A DNA stretch of 64,000 bases, taken from positions 62,001 through 126,000 of the forward strand of contig NZ_JAVXZY010000010.1 of the NCBI RefSeq assembly GCF_032337115.1, read 5' to 3'. Of this stretch, positions 17,391 through 26,695 are shown piece after piece. The notes under the pieces were generated by a model. The model searched no databases and was not told where the DNA came from. It saw only the letters and a program-made list of their open reading frames with translations. Position 1 is the first letter of the stretch. Each line of letters starts with the position of its first letter. A program made the translations under genes and the position numbers. The DNA comes from Roseateles_C aquae (GTDB lineage Bacteria; Pseudomonadota; Gammaproteobacteria; Burkholderiales; Burkholderiaceae_C).

Positions 17391-18314
17391 ATGAATGCTT
17401 TGCTCTATGTGTTGGTGGTGCTGATCTGGGGCACGACCTGGATCGCGCTGAAGTGGCAGCTCGGGGTGGTGGCCATCCCGCTGTCGATCGCCTATCGCTT
17501 TGGCCTGGCGGCGCTGATCCTCTTCGCCTGGCTGGCCTGGCAGCGGCGCTTGACGCCGCCGCGTGGCCGCGCCGCGCTGTGGGTGCTGGGCCAGGGCCTG
17601 TGCCTGTTCTGCTGCAACTTCGTCTGCTTTTTGCAGGCCAGCCAGACCCTGGCCAGCGGCCTGGTGGCGGTGGTGTTCTCCAGTGCCACGCTGTGGAACG
17701 CGCTGCTGGCCCGGGCGATTCATGGCCGGCGCCTGGCCCCACGGGTGCTGGCTGGCGGGGCCTTGGGCCTGACGGGCCTGCTGGCGCTGTTCTGGCCCGA
17801 GATCGGCCGCGCCGGTGCGGGCAGCCTGCAGGGCCTGGCCTGGGCGCTGGGCGGCACGCTGTGCTTCTCCTGCGGCAATCTGCTGTCGGCCGCGCTGCAG
17901 CGCCAGGGCCTGGCACCGGCGCAGACCAATGCCTGGGGCATGTTGGTCGGCACCAGCGTGCTGCTCGGCTACTGCCTGCTGGCCGGCGTGCCTCTCGCCT
18001 ACGAGCCCGGCTGGCGCTACAGCGCCGCGCTGCTCTACCTGGCCGTGCCCGGCTCGGTGATCGGCTTCACCGCCTATCTGACCCTGGTCGGCCGACTGGG
18101 CCCCGAGCGCGCCGCCTATGCCACGGTGCTGTTCCCGGTGGTGGCGCTGAACGTCTCGGCCTGGGCCGAGGGCTACCAGTGGAGCGCCCCGGCGCTGCTG
18201 GGCCTAGGGCTGGTGATGGCCGGCAATGTGCTGGTGTTCGCTCAGCCGCGCGCAAGCAAGGCCGCGGCCAGCGCGCTGATGCCGGCCTCGTCCAGCGCCT
18301 CGGCGCGCAGCTGA
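17391..18314 (+). CDS. EamA/DMT-family transporter
   Basis: A 307-aa drug/metabolite-transporter-type protein with two EamA repeats and about ten membrane segments. The first repeat starts VLVVLIWGTTWIALKWQLG; the second follows GLTGLLALFWPEIG. Exporters of this family carry amino acids, purines or drugs; the specific substrate is unknown. The start ATG at 17391 gives a first helix at the extreme N-terminus. The last 73 bp overlap the convergent mnmH gene, an unusually long tail-to-tail overlap. Confidence 0.9.
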   Translation: MNALLYVLVVLIWGTTWIALKWQLGVVAIPLSIAYRFGLAALILFAWLAWQRRLTPPRGRAALWVLGQGLCLFCCNFVCFLQASQTLASGLVAVVFSSATLWNALLARAIHGRRLAPRVLAGGALGLTGLLALFWPEIGRAGAGSLQGLAWALGGTLCFSCGNLLSAALQRQGLAPAQTNAWGMLVGTSVLLGYCLLAGVPLAYEPGWRYSAALLYLAVPGSVIGFTAYLTLVGRLGPERAAYATVLFPVVALNVSAWAEGYQWSAPALLGLGLVMAGNVLVFAQPRASKAAASALMPASSSASARS

Positions 18315-19294
18315 GCGCGCGTGGCCCACTGGCGCAGGCGGCCGCCCTGGGAGCGGGCGTAGTGCGGGTCGTAGTGCAGCCGGGTCAGCTCGGCGAACAG
18401 GGGAGCGAGCTGGCGGCTGCGCGCCCAGTCCTGCCAGCGATTGACGACTTCATGCCCGTGGACGACGCGCAGCCTGTCAAGAATGGCGGCCAGCGCGGCC
18501 GCGTCATCACCGAGGTAGGCGTAGTCGCGCAGCAGGAAGGCTAGCCGTGCCGCCTCGCTGGCGACGATCTCGATGCAGGGGGCTTGATGCATGCGCTCCA
18601 GCAGCGGGTCGGGCAGGGTGATGCGGCCGATCTTGCGGCTCTCGGCTTCGATGAAGACCGGCTGGCTGAGGTTCAGCCGCATCAGCTGCTCGGCCAGCTG
18701 AGTCTCGAAGGCCTTTTGCGAGGGCTGGGCCTGGCCCGGCCAGGCGCCCAGCATCGAGCCCTTGTGGCGGGCCAGTGCTTCCAGGTCGAGCACCTGCGCG
18801 CCCTGCGCGGCGAGCGCCTGCAGCACGCGGGTCTTGGCGCTGCCGGTGGCGCCGCACAGCAGGCGCAGCTGAAGCCGCGGCGCCAGCGTGGCGATCTGCT
18901 CGATCACATGGCCGCGGTAGCGCTTGTAGCCGCCAGCCAGCTGCTGCGCATCCCAGCCGACCAGGCGCAGCCAGGCCACCATGGACCCGCTGCGCAGGCC
19001 GCCGCGCCAGCAGTACACCAGCGGCTTCCAGCCCGGCGGCTTGTCGTGAAAGACCTGCTGCAGATGACGCGCCAGATTGGCCGCCACCATGGCGCCGCCG
19101 ACGCGCCGCGCCTCGAAAGCGCCTTGCTGCTTGTACAAGGTGCCGACGATGACGCGCTCCTCGTCACTGAGCACCGGGCAGTTGATCGCGCCGGGCAGAT
19201 GATCGAGCGCGAACTCGGCCGGCGAGCGTGCATCGATCACGGTGTCGAACAGGGGCAGGTCGGCGATCTGGACCGGGCCGCGGGGAGGGCTCAT
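18242..19294 (-). CDS. mnmH: tRNA 2-selenouridine synthase
   Basis: A 350-aa enzyme that replaces sulfur by selenium in 2-thiouridine at the wobble position of tRNAs for Lys, Glu and Gln, through a geranylated intermediate. The N-terminal rhodanese domain carries the active-site Cys95 in LVYCWRGGLRSGS. The C-terminal P-loop domain carries GATGSAKT (148-155). Selenophosphate comes from SelD, encoded divergently 62 bp away. The start at 19294 (MSPPRGPVQIADLP) is chosen because the longer frame adds non-homologous residues. Confidence 0.95.
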   Translation of the reverse strand: MSPPRGPVQIADLPLFDTVIDARSPAEFALDHLPGAINCPVLSDEERVIVGTLYKQQGAFEARRVGGAMVAANLARHLQQVFHDKPPGWKPLVYCWRGGLRSGSMVAWLRLVGWDAQQLAGGYKRYRGHVIEQIATLAPRLQLRLLCGATGSAKTRVLQALAAQGAQVLDLEALARHKGSMLGAWPGQAQPSQKAFETQLAEQLMRLNLSQPVFIEAESRKIGRITLPDPLLERMHQAPCIEIVASEAARLAFLLRDYAYLGDDAAALAAILDRLRVVHGHEVVNRWQDWARSRQLAPLFAELTRLHYDPHYARSQGGRLRQWATRAQLRAEALDEAGISALAAALLARG

Positions 19295-19356
19295 GCGGCC
19301 CGATTCTGGCACGCTGTCGACGGTGACAATGCGGGCATTCCTCACCACACGGCAGC

Positions 19357-20409
19357 ATGATGGACCCCATTGCCCTGACCCAGTTTTCCCACGGCGGCGG
19401 CTGCGGCTGCAAGATTGCACCGGGCCTGCTTGGCGAGATCCTCGCGCGGGCGCCGCAGGGCCTGCTGCCGCCCGAGCTGATGGTCGGCCTGGAGACCAGC
19501 GACGATGCCGCGGTCTACCGCTTGAACGACAGCCAGGCCCTGGTGGCGACGACCGATTTCTTCACGCCCATCGTCGACGACGCGCGCGATTTCGGCCGCA
19601 TCGCCGCGACCAATGCGCTCAGCGATATCTATGCGATGGGCGGCACGCCCATCATGGCGCTGGCCCTGGTCGGCATGCCCATCGCCAAGCTGTCGCCCGA
19701 GGTGATTGGCCAGGTGCTGGCCGGCGGCGCCGAGGTCTGCCGCGAGGCCGGCATTCCGATAGCGGGCGGCCATTCGATCGATCTGCTCGAGCCCATCTAC
19801 GGCCTGGTGGCGCTGGGCCTGGTGCACCCCGATCGGGTGCGCCGCAATGCCGACGGCCGTGCCGGCGATGTGCTGATCCTCGGTAAGCCGCTGGGTGTGG
19901 GCGTGCTGTCGGCCGGTTTGAAGAAAGGCCGGCTCGATGCGGCCGGCTATGCCGAGATGATCCGCCACACCACGCAGCTGAACCGCGTCGGCAGCGCGCT
20001 GGCCGGGCTGGATGGCGTCCATGCGATGACCGATGTGACCGGCTTCGGCCTGGCCGGCCATCTGCTGGAGATCTGCCGTGGCTCGGGCCTGGACGCGACG
20101 CTGCGTCTGGCTGACCTGCCCTTGATTCCGGCCGCGGTGGCGCTGGCCCGCGAGGGCATCGTCACCGGCGCCTCGGCGCGCAACTGGGCGGCCTATGGTG
20201 CGGCCGTCGATTGGCCCGCCGCGGCCGAGGACTGGCAGCGCGCGCTGCTCAGCGATCCACAGACCAGCGGCGGCCTGCTGGTCAGCTGCGCGCCCGAGGC
20301 GGCTGATGCCGTGCTGCAGGCCTTTGCCGCGGCGGGCTTCGCGTCAGCGCGGGTGATCGGCCGGCTGCAGGCGCCCAGCGCTGCTGCTGTGCGCCTGCGC
20401 TGCGGCTGA
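19357..20409 (+). CDS. selD: selenide, water dikinase (selenophosphate synthetase), Cys form
   Basis: A 350-aa ATP-dependent enzyme that makes selenophosphate from selenide. The N-terminal loop SHGGGCGCKIAP carries the active-site cysteine near residue 16, so this is the Cys rather than the selenocysteine form, followed by the conserved lysine. SDDAAVYRLN, ATTDFFTPIVDD and TNALSDIYAMGG are family signatures. The partner mnmH is divergent, so at least tRNA selenation is expected; no selA or selB is in this window. Two adjacent ATGs (19357 and 19360) could start it. Confidence 0.96.
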   Translation: MMDPIALTQFSHGGGCGCKIAPGLLGEILARAPQGLLPPELMVGLETSDDAAVYRLNDSQALVATTDFFTPIVDDARDFGRIAATNALSDIYAMGGTPIMALALVGMPIAKLSPEVIGQVLAGGAEVCREAGIPIAGGHSIDLLEPIYGLVALGLVHPDRVRRNADGRAGDVLILGKPLGVGVLSAGLKKGRLDAAGYAEMIRHTTQLNRVGSALAGLDGVHAMTDVTGFGLAGHLLEICRGSGLDATLRLADLPLIPAAVALAREGIVTGASARNWAAYGAAVDWPAAAEDWQRALLSDPQTSGGLLVSCAPEAADAVLQAFAAAGFASARVIGRLQAPSAAAVRLRCG

Positions 20410-20419
20410 GCGGGCGGTC

Positions 20420-22126
20420 TCAGGGCCGTTCCACCTGCATGCCTAGTTCGACCTTGCCGGCGCTGTTGCTGCCCCAGATGCTGAGCAGGCCCGGCAGCGA
20501 CAAACCGTAGGTATCGGCATAGGCCTGGGTGGCGGCAAAGTGATAGAAGCCCGGCAGCGGCTTGTTGATCGTGAACACCGCGCCGGCCTGTGTCGTGACC
20601 TGGGCCGTGGCGCTGTCGACTGTGATGAACTTGACCGTCGCGTCACTGAGCGCAGTGGCGCGGAAGGCGTCGTCGCCCTGCGTCGTGAGGCCTTGCAGGT
20701 GCCAGACTTGCAGGTCGCTGCCCGCGCTGGGCAGACTGAGTGTCTGCGTGCGGGCCAGCAGCGTGAAGCCGTCGCCATTGGGCTTGCCCCAGGCGATCAG
20801 CTGGGTGCCGTCACTGGCGCGGAAGGCGTGGCCGATACGACCGCCGGGCAGGCTCAGCTGCCCATTGGCATCGACGCTGAATTGCCCGGTTGTGCGACGG
20901 CTCGGGTCGCTGCAGTCGGCCGCCGCGCCCTGCACGGCGCAAGCTTGCAGAACGGCGCTGCCGTCTGCAGCCACGCTGACGCTGCCGATGCCGATGCGTG
21001 GCAAGGCGCTGCTGCCCTGTCTGTCCCACTCGACCAGATTCCATTGGCCGACCAGCGCGGCCATGGTGACGCGCTGCTTCGGCCAGATCAGGCTGGTGGC
21101 GCTGTCGCCATCGGCGTCGGCCGTCGTGCGCGCCAGACCAAGGTTCTCCTTGCCGAAGGCGATCTCGGCCTGCTGATGCCCCTGGCTGTCCAGTACCTCG
21201 AAGCGGCAGGCGGATGTGCTCGCTTGCAGCGTCATGGTGCCGAGCTTGTCGATGGCGGTCTTGGCAACGAAGTCCAAGTTCAATTCGATCGCATCGCCGC
21301 GCCGGCTGATCATCATGTAGCTGCCGCTGCGCAGCGTCGGGCAGTTGGCCACGGGTGGCGTGCCGAGCAGCTGGCTGACGGTCTGGCTGGCGGCGGCTGG
21401 ATCGCTGGTCAGCAAGCGGTTGTTCAAGGCGGCCAGGCTGACCTTGGCGCTGCCGAGGCTGGCCATCAGCGTGTCCAGCTTCTGATCGGTACTGTCGCCG
21501 GGCGCGCTGCTGGAACTGCTGGCCTTGAAGGGCGTGGTGAGCGGGTCAATGCCGCTCAGATCGACGACTGGCTTGAGGGCGCTTTGGAGGGCACTCTTGG
21601 CGTCACTCAGGCGTGTGCCTGTCAGCAAGGCTGCCAAGGCCGCAGGCGTGTGATTGCTGAAGCCGGCCTGTGGCGTGCTGGCAGCACCGATCAATCGGCC
21701 CAGCAGGAGTTCGCTCAGCGGCGTGAGATTGGCGACCGCAGTGCCAGCGCCGCTGCCATCGGCCAGCGAGTGCAGTACCAGCTTGGCGTCGCTGCTGCTG
21801 ACACGCAGCAAGCAGGGCAGCGTCGCGCCAGCGATCTTCAGCTCATAGCTTCCGTCAGTGCCGGTGCTGCCATTGGCGCTGCCGGTGGCGCATTTGGCCT
21901 CGACCTTGGCACCGCCAATGGCCAGTCCGGTTGCTGCCGTACCGTTCAGCTGAACACCGGCAAACGGTGTGGGGGTCGGAGTCGGCGTTGGAGTTGGAGT
22001 CGGCGTTGGCGTTGGCGTTGGCGTTGGAGCCGGGGTGGGGCTTGGGCTATCACCACCGCCACAGCCGGCGAGCAAGGCAGCGCTGAGGATGAGGCTGACG
22101 GGAATGGTTTTCTGGGCAAGGCGCAT
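20420..22126 (-). CDS. putative lipoprotein with Thr-Pro repeat linker
   Basis: A 568-aa protein. The signal peptide ends in lipobox LLAGC (Cys22), then GGGDSPSP and a run of about 13 Thr-Pro units. After the linker comes a short carboxypeptidase-regulatory-like beta domain (AATGLAIGGAKVEAKC near residue 65), then about 450 residues with no family I recognise, rich in Ser, Ala and Asp. The start ATG at 22126 is set by the signal peptide. It lies 98 bp after the caspase-like gene on the same strand and may share its transcript. A surface-exposed outer-membrane lipoprotein is plausible. Confidence 0.7.
   Translation of the reverse strand: MRLAQKTIPVSLILSAALLAGCGGGDSPSPTPAPTPTPTPTPTPTPTPTPTPTPFAGVQLNGTAATGLAIGGAKVEAKCATGSANGSTGTDGSYELKIAGATLPCLLRVSSSDAKLVLHSLADGSGAGTAVANLTPLSELLLGRLIGAASTPQAGFSNHTPAALAALLTGTRLSDAKSALQSALKPVVDLSGIDPLTTPFKASSSSSAPGDSTDQKLDTLMASLGSAKVSLAALNNRLLTSDPAAASQTVSQLLGTPPVANCPTLRSGSYMMISRRGDAIELNLDFVAKTAIDKLGTMTLQASTSACRFEVLDSQGHQQAEIAFGKENLGLARTTADADGDSATSLIWPKQRVTMAALVGQWNLVEWDRQGSSALPRIGIGSVSVAADGSAVLQACAVQGAAADCSDPSRRTTGQFSVDANGQLSLPGGRIGHAFRASDGTQLIAWGKPNGDGFTLLARTQTLSLPSAGSDLQVWHLQGLTTQGDDAFRATALSDATVKFITVDSATAQVTTQAGAVFTINKPLPGFYHFAATQAYADTYGLSLPGLLSIWGSNSAGKVELGMQVERP
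21968..22045 (-). repeat. hexanucleotide-type repeat encoding (Thr-Pro)n
   Basis: A degenerate six-base tandem repeat (units such as GTTGGC, GTCGGC and GTTGGA on the plus strand) encodes the Thr-Pro linker of the lipoprotein. Its length changes in multiples of six would keep the frame and lengthen or shorten the linker. Confidence 0.8.
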
Positions 22127-22224
22127 GGCGCAGATCTCCTTTGAGGACACAGGTATCGGCGCCAAAAGAGCGCCTGGCATCTGTGTTTGGAGTCGGTGGC
22201 GCCGGCTTTATCAGTGCTGAATCA

Positions 22225-23154
22225 TCAGTGTTTACCCGTGTTGGCCAGCGCTCCAGAGAGCATGGGCAGCGGCTGGCTGCGCTGCTCCTGTTCATAACGC
22301 TGTCGTACAGCAGCCAGCAGGGCCTCGGGGTCCTTCATGCCAAGCTCAGGCAGCAGACTGGCCACATGCCAGGTGAACACACCGTGCATGCGAGCCTGGG
22401 CCAGATTGGCGCCCCTGGGCATCCATTCCTCCCGAACGCGCTCGTGGCTTCGCCCGGCAAACAACAGCACGCGGCCGTCCTGGCGGCCCCGGCTCTGCCT
22501 TGGCGCTGTCTTGGCGGAAGCGCCGGAGAGCTTCAGGCCCAGCTCGTGCGGGTGAATGGCGCGCTCATAGCCTGTGCTCGTGCTGCGTGTCATGCCCGCA
22601 GCGTGGCAGGTGTCGAACAGCGCCCAGACCACGGCGCCGCGGTCGACCAGGGCGTCGATCCAGGCGCCGATCTCATCGTCGACGATGGCATGAGCAATGC
22701 TGGCCTGGCTCCCGTGGCCATCCCAAGCGGCGACGTCGGCGGGCAGCAGCACTTCATCGAGGCCGTCCGGCTCGACGGGCAGTCGACCGGCCGGCTGCGG
22801 TTGCTGGCTGCCATGACCGGCAAAGTAGAACAGCAGACGGTCGCCGGGCGTGGTGTGCGCCAGCATGGCTTGCATGGCCGCCAGGATCTGCGCTCTGCTT
22901 GGCGCATCGACCAGCGTTTGAATGTGGGCCTCGGCAAAGCCCTGCTGCAACAGGGCGCTGCGCATCAAGGTGACATCATTGGAAGGACCGCGCAGCCATA
23001 GCCGTTGCGGCAGTTGCGGATAGCGATCCACACCGATCAGCAAGGCCTTGTCGGCCGCCTGGCTGGGTGCGGCCATGATCAGCACGACAAGGGTGAGCAG
23101 GTGCCACGAGAGCTGCAGCTTTGACAAGCACAGCAGGCGCCATATCTGATTCAT
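22225..23154 (-). CDS. exported caspase-family (C14) protein
   Basis: A 309-aa protein. The N-terminal hydrophobic segment LLTLVVLIMAAPSQAA looks like a signal peptide, then the p20-like caspase fold: ALLIGVDRYPQLP, catalytic His114 in FYFAGHGSQ and catalytic Cys183 in ALFDTCHAAGM. An acidic bulge (VDDEIGAWIDALVDRG) sits before the Cys as in metacaspase-like proteins. The ATG follows the CHAT gene stop codon by one base, so translation is coupled. Family members are Cys proteases cutting after Arg/Lys or Asp; here both the target and the activity are unknown. Export to the periplasm is an inference from the leader. Confidence 0.85.
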   Translation of the reverse strand: MNQIWRLLCLSKLQLSWHLLTLVVLIMAAPSQAADKALLIGVDRYPQLPQRLWLRGPSNDVTLMRSALLQQGFAEAHIQTLVDAPSRAQILAAMQAMLAHTTPGDRLLFYFAGHGSQQPQPAGRLPVEPDGLDEVLLPADVAAWDGHGSQASIAHAIVDDEIGAWIDALVDRGAVVWALFDTCHAAGMTRSTSTGYERAIHPHELGLKLSGASAKTAPRQSRGRQDGRVLLFAGRSHERVREEWMPRGANLAQARMHGVFTWHVASLLPELGMKDPEALLAAVRQRYEQEQRSQPLPMLSGALANTGKH

Positions 23155-23155
23155 T

Positions 23156-26101
23156 TCATTGGTACCAACTGTACGCAGCCCAAAAGTGCGGGTGCACGCC
23201 GGAATCATGGCGGTGCAATTGCAGCCAGGCCCGTTGCGCCTGCGCCAATAGCTCCGGGTCGAACAGGGCCTTGTCGATGGCCGCGGGCGGCAGTGTCGCG
23301 TAAAACTGGCTGATCCATTCGGCAGCGGCGCTATCGCTGACACGCCATTGGGTGGCCAGCACCTGACGGACACCGGCGTCCTGCAGTGTGGCGGCCAGGC
23401 CGTTCAGCCCCTGCCCCTGCTCGCGCGATGCGTCGTCGTTCAAGGCTGTATCGCAGGCGGACAGCACCGCCAATTCAACGCCCGTCCAGTGCAGCAGGCT
23501 CAGCTCAGAGAGACTGAGGGTGCTGCCGTCGCCGAGCAGCAGCGCGGATCGCTGTGGCCCAGCGGGATCAAGCGTGAAGTGACTGGCCAGGTGCACCAGG
23601 CGTGGTTCTTGCCGCAGCGCGCGGGTCAAGCTTTGCTGATTGAACGCTGCATCCTGCAACACAGTGGCGCCGGTGTGGGCCCGTAGCGCCGCCAGTTCCT
23701 TGGCGACACCAGGAAGTGACGCGTGCCTGCCGTGCGCCTGAGTGGTGCCGACGCCCAGCGCCGCGCCGCGCCCAGCGGGCGTGCTTCGGCTGGCAGCGCT
23801 GGCCTGGGAGCTGGCTCCGCGCTGGGCCAGCACATAGTCCTCGACGAGAAAGCGCTCGCCATCATGCAGCGCCGCCCAAGGCAGGTATCGCAACAGGTCG
23901 TCGCTTTGGATGCTCAGGCGCTCGACACCCACGGCTGCGTTCGCGAATTGCTTGCGCAAGGGCTCCAAGAGCTGTTGATGCAGCTGCTGCAACAAGGGGA
24001 GGGCGGCTGGATCGGCGCGTTCAAGGTTCTGGCGCAGCTGCATGATCTGGCGAGCCAGCTGCGCGCGGGTGGCGTGCAGCGCGAGGTGCGTTGGCGGCTG
24101 ACCCGGAAGCTGCATCAACACCTCGACCGATTGAGGACGCACGAAATAGCGCAAGACGGCTTCGTCGGCTCGGAGCTGAGCGGGTAGCTGTTCTGACGCG
24201 GTCTCCGAGGATGCCAGCAGATCTTGGGACAGCAACACACGGCTGCGTTGCGCCGCTTGGCTGAGCGCAGCGGCGGCGTAAGGCGCTTGGACCGCCGCCA
24301 GATCGGGCAATGGAAGTTGCGCAGCGATTTGCTGCTCCATCGGTTCGGCTGCGGCCAGCAGATCGGCGCCGATCTCGTCGAGACGGCGGTTCCATTCCTG
24401 CTCGTTCGGACGCATGGTCGGCAGCCAGGCGCTGGGCCCTTGAACTTGGCGCCGACGACGCGAAAAGCTGCCAATCTCCTCGTCCTGCAGATAGTCCAGC
24501 GCCTGCTCGGCCTCTTTCAAGCGACCCTGGTCCAACAAGCTGACGACATAGGCGCGCAGATAAGGCTCGAAGCGCGCCAGACTGGCCCGTTGCAGTTCGG
24601 CGGGCCGCTGTCCCTGCCTGGATCGTTGCTGGGCCTGGATGCCGCGCTTGTAGAGCGCCACGGCCAGTGCGCCATCCTTGGCTGGCAGGCGGTGAGCGGT
24701 GTCGAACAACACCAGCGCCTCCTGCGCCGGGGCGCGTCCGGTGGCGGCAAGTGCCAGGGCACGCGACGTCGCCTCCATCGCTTGCTCGGGATGCAGCCGC
24801 GATTCGATCTGGTACCAAAGGGCGCGCTCGCCCTGCAAGGGGCCGGTCAGCAGCCTGAGATGGTCCTGCAGGGCGTGAAGTGCCCAGCTGACCGTGCCCT
24901 TGTCCTGCAGGCGCTCGGCCCCCAGCAGCAGCTCTTCCAGCGCAAAGTTCAGTTCGAAGTAGCTGGGGCCCATGGGTTCAAGCACGAGCCGAAGCCGCTG
25001 CAGTGCCGTGGCGTCGCCGCGATGCAGCAGTGCGATCTCGCGTGCGGCCAGTGCGGGCACGGCCTCGCGGCGCAAGGGATCCGAGCTTGGTGCGTCCGAC
25101 CAGGTCTCAGCATCAGCCAAATCGGCGTGACGCAGGACGGCATCGAGGTCGCCCCGTGCCAGGGCCAGCAGGCTCAGATTGGTCGCGGCACGGGCGACAC
25201 GTACCGGGCTTTGGCCTTGGCTTTGCCAGAACGCCAATACGGCTTGTTGCGCGGCATAGGCCTCGTCGATCTGCCCCAGCTCCTTCAGAGCCATGCTGCG
25301 CTCGCTGGCCAGCCAGGCGATGACCACCTCGTCGGCGCGCAGGCTGCTTTTCGCCAGCTGGTAGGCCGCGTCTATCAGCAGCCAGGCCTCCTGGGCACGA
25401 CCGAGTCGGCGCAGTGCGACGCTGCGTCCACGCTGAAGCAACAGCATCGGTGAGGCGTCTGGTGGCAGGCTCAGCGCGAGGCGTTGCTCAAGTCGGTCAA
25501 ACAGCGCTGGCGAGGGTTGGCCATAACAGCGCTCGACAAAGCTGCTCAGCAGCTTGAGCGCCCGATCGCGATGGACGACATCGCGCGGTGTGCTGCTGCT
25601 GGCCTGTGCCAACTGGGCATTCAAGTAGGCACCGGCCAGTGCTTCTGCCAGGGCTGGCTCGCCGATAGACATGGCGGAATGCCAGGCATCCGCGTACAGG
25701 ATGGCCAATTGCTCGGGAACGGCCTGGAGCCGTGGCAACCAGCGCCTGAAGCTGCTCTCGACGTCCGCAGGGCCTGGTGCTGCGCCCGCCAGCGTTGCCC
25801 TGATCTCGCAAGCGCGCAAACTGCTGAGCACCAGTTCGGCCCGATCATCGGGCAGCAGTCGCAGCGCGACGGGCAGCAGCGGGGTCAGCATGTCTTGGCA
25901 AAGCTGGCCGTCGCTGTTGTGCGCGTGCCGGTAGGCCGTCATCAGCAGGCGCATCTCAGGGGAATCGCTTGCGGACAGACAGCTGCCGGGCGCTACAGTC
26001 GCCATCGCGCCGATCAGGGCGGACAAGAACAGGCCAGGGCCGACCGTGCGCAAACCCTTGATTCGCAGTGTTCGAGGCCGAAGGCTGGGCATGGGTGGCA
26101 T
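23156..26101 (-). CDS. exported TPR-CHAT domain protein
   Basis: About 981 aa. A signal-peptide-like segment lies near residues 12-40 (VGPGLFLSALIGAMATVAPG). About 600 residues of helical TPR-type repeats follow (for example RRLGRAQEAWLLIDAAYQLA and LKELGQIDEAYAAQQAVLAF). A C-terminal CHAT peptidase domain has His about 841 in HLASHFTL and Cys about 883 in LSACDTALN. CHAT domains are caspase-like proteases related to separase; TPRs usually bind the partner or substrate. It heads an operon with the caspase-like gene. Starts at 26101 or 26092 are both possible, only 30-40 bp from the divergent sigma-factor start. Confidence 0.87.
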   Translation of the reverse strand: MPPMPSLRPRTLRIKGLRTVGPGLFLSALIGAMATVAPGSCLSASDSPEMRLLMTAYRHAHNSDGQLCQDMLTPLLPVALRLLPDDRAELVLSSLRACEIRATLAGAAPGPADVESSFRRWLPRLQAVPEQLAILYADAWHSAMSIGEPALAEALAGAYLNAQLAQASSSTPRDVVHRDRALKLLSSFVERCYGQPSPALFDRLEQRLALSLPPDASPMLLLQRGRSVALRRLGRAQEAWLLIDAAYQLAKSSLRADEVVIAWLASERSMALKELGQIDEAYAAQQAVLAFWQSQGQSPVRVARAATNLSLLALARGDLDAVLRHADLADAETWSDAPSSDPLRREAVPALAAREIALLHRGDATALQRLRLVLEPMGPSYFELNFALEELLLGAERLQDKGTVSWALHALQDHLRLLTGPLQGERALWYQIESRLHPEQAMEATSRALALAATGRAPAQEALVLFDTAHRLPAKDGALAVALYKRGIQAQQRSRQGQRPAELQRASLARFEPYLRAYVVSLLDQGRLKEAEQALDYLQDEEIGSFSRRRRQVQGPSAWLPTMRPNEQEWNRRLDEIGADLLAAAEPMEQQIAAQLPLPDLAAVQAPYAAAALSQAAQRSRVLLSQDLLASSETASEQLPAQLRADEAVLRYFVRPQSVEVLMQLPGQPPTHLALHATRAQLARQIMQLRQNLERADPAALPLLQQLHQQLLEPLRKQFANAAVGVERLSIQSDDLLRYLPWAALHDGERFLVEDYVLAQRGASSQASAASRSTPAGRGAALGVGTTQAHGRHASLPGVAKELAALRAHTGATVLQDAAFNQQSLTRALRQEPRLVHLASHFTLDPAGPQRSALLLGDGSTLSLSELSLLHWTGVELAVLSACDTALNDDASREQGQGLNGLAATLQDAGVRQVLATQWRVSDSAAAEWISQFYATLPPAAIDKALFDPELLAQAQRAWLQLHRHDSGVHPHFWAAYSWYQ

Positions 26102-26131
26102 CGATTGGATCTGGGAAGGAGTCAAGGGGCG

Positions 26132-26695
26132 ATGGGAGATTCTGAAGCGGCGGACGGGTCGATCGATGCGGGCCAGACGACGCCAATGGCGAGCGAGTCG
26201 GATCTTGCCGCGCTGTACCCGGAGTGGTATCCGCGTTTGTACCGGTACTTTCGGGCCAATGGTTGTCTTCAGTCGGTTGCCCACGAACTGGTGCAGGACA
26301 GCTTTGCAGCGGCCTTGCGCGGGCTGGCTGGCTACCGCGGCGACGCGCTGCTGTCGACCTGGCTATGGGCGATCGGCAAGCGCGTGCTGCTGGCACACTG
26401 GCGGCACCAGCAACTGCCTGAGGTCAGCGACGAAGCTGCTCAAAGCAGGGCCGAGCTGATAAGTTTCGAAGCGTCGCATCTCAGTGTGCAAGACGACTGC
26501 GTTCGCCGTGGCTTTGCGCGATTTGCACAGCAGCATCCTGAGCAAGCCGAAGCGCTGTATCTGGCCTATGTGGAAGGCTGGTCGCATGCCGACCTGGGTC
26601 AGAAGCTGGGCCGTAGCGAGCATGCCGCGACGGTTTACCTGGCGGACTGCCGTGCCAAGTTGCAACCCTTTCTGCGAGACTGCAATGACTGCTGA
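26132..26695 (+). CDS. ECF-type RNA polymerase sigma factor
   Basis: A 187-aa sigma-70 family protein. Region 2 runs about residues 30-90 (YPEWYPRLYRYFRANG, LSTWLWAIGKRVLLAHWR). Region 4 runs about 130-185 (QQHPEQAEALYLAYVEG, HADLGQKLGRSEHAATV). The ATG at 26132 has AAGGAG about ten bases upstream; 26186 is an alternative start. The stop overlaps the start of the next gene by 11 bp. The position, back to back with the CHAT/caspase operon, suggests that operon is its target, but no -35/-10 pair could be confirmed by eye. Confidence 0.88.
   Translation: MGDSEAADGSIDAGQTTPMASESDLAALYPEWYPRLYRYFRANGCLQSVAHELVQDSFAAALRGLAGYRGDALLSTWLWAIGKRVLLAHWRHQQLPEVSDEAAQSRAELISFEASHLSVQDDCVRRGFARFAQQHPEQAEALYLAYVEGWSHADLGQKLGRSEHAATVYLADCRAKLQPFLRDCNDC

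Noticed and set aside
19357..19420. Selenocysteine codon in selD
   Set aside because: The active-site position is encoded by TGC, not TGA.
20540..22144. A 534-codon open frame opposite the lipoprotein gene
   Set aside because: Its reading runs through the Thr-Pro repeat as Gly/Val and has no recognisable motif; the minus-strand gene has a lipobox.
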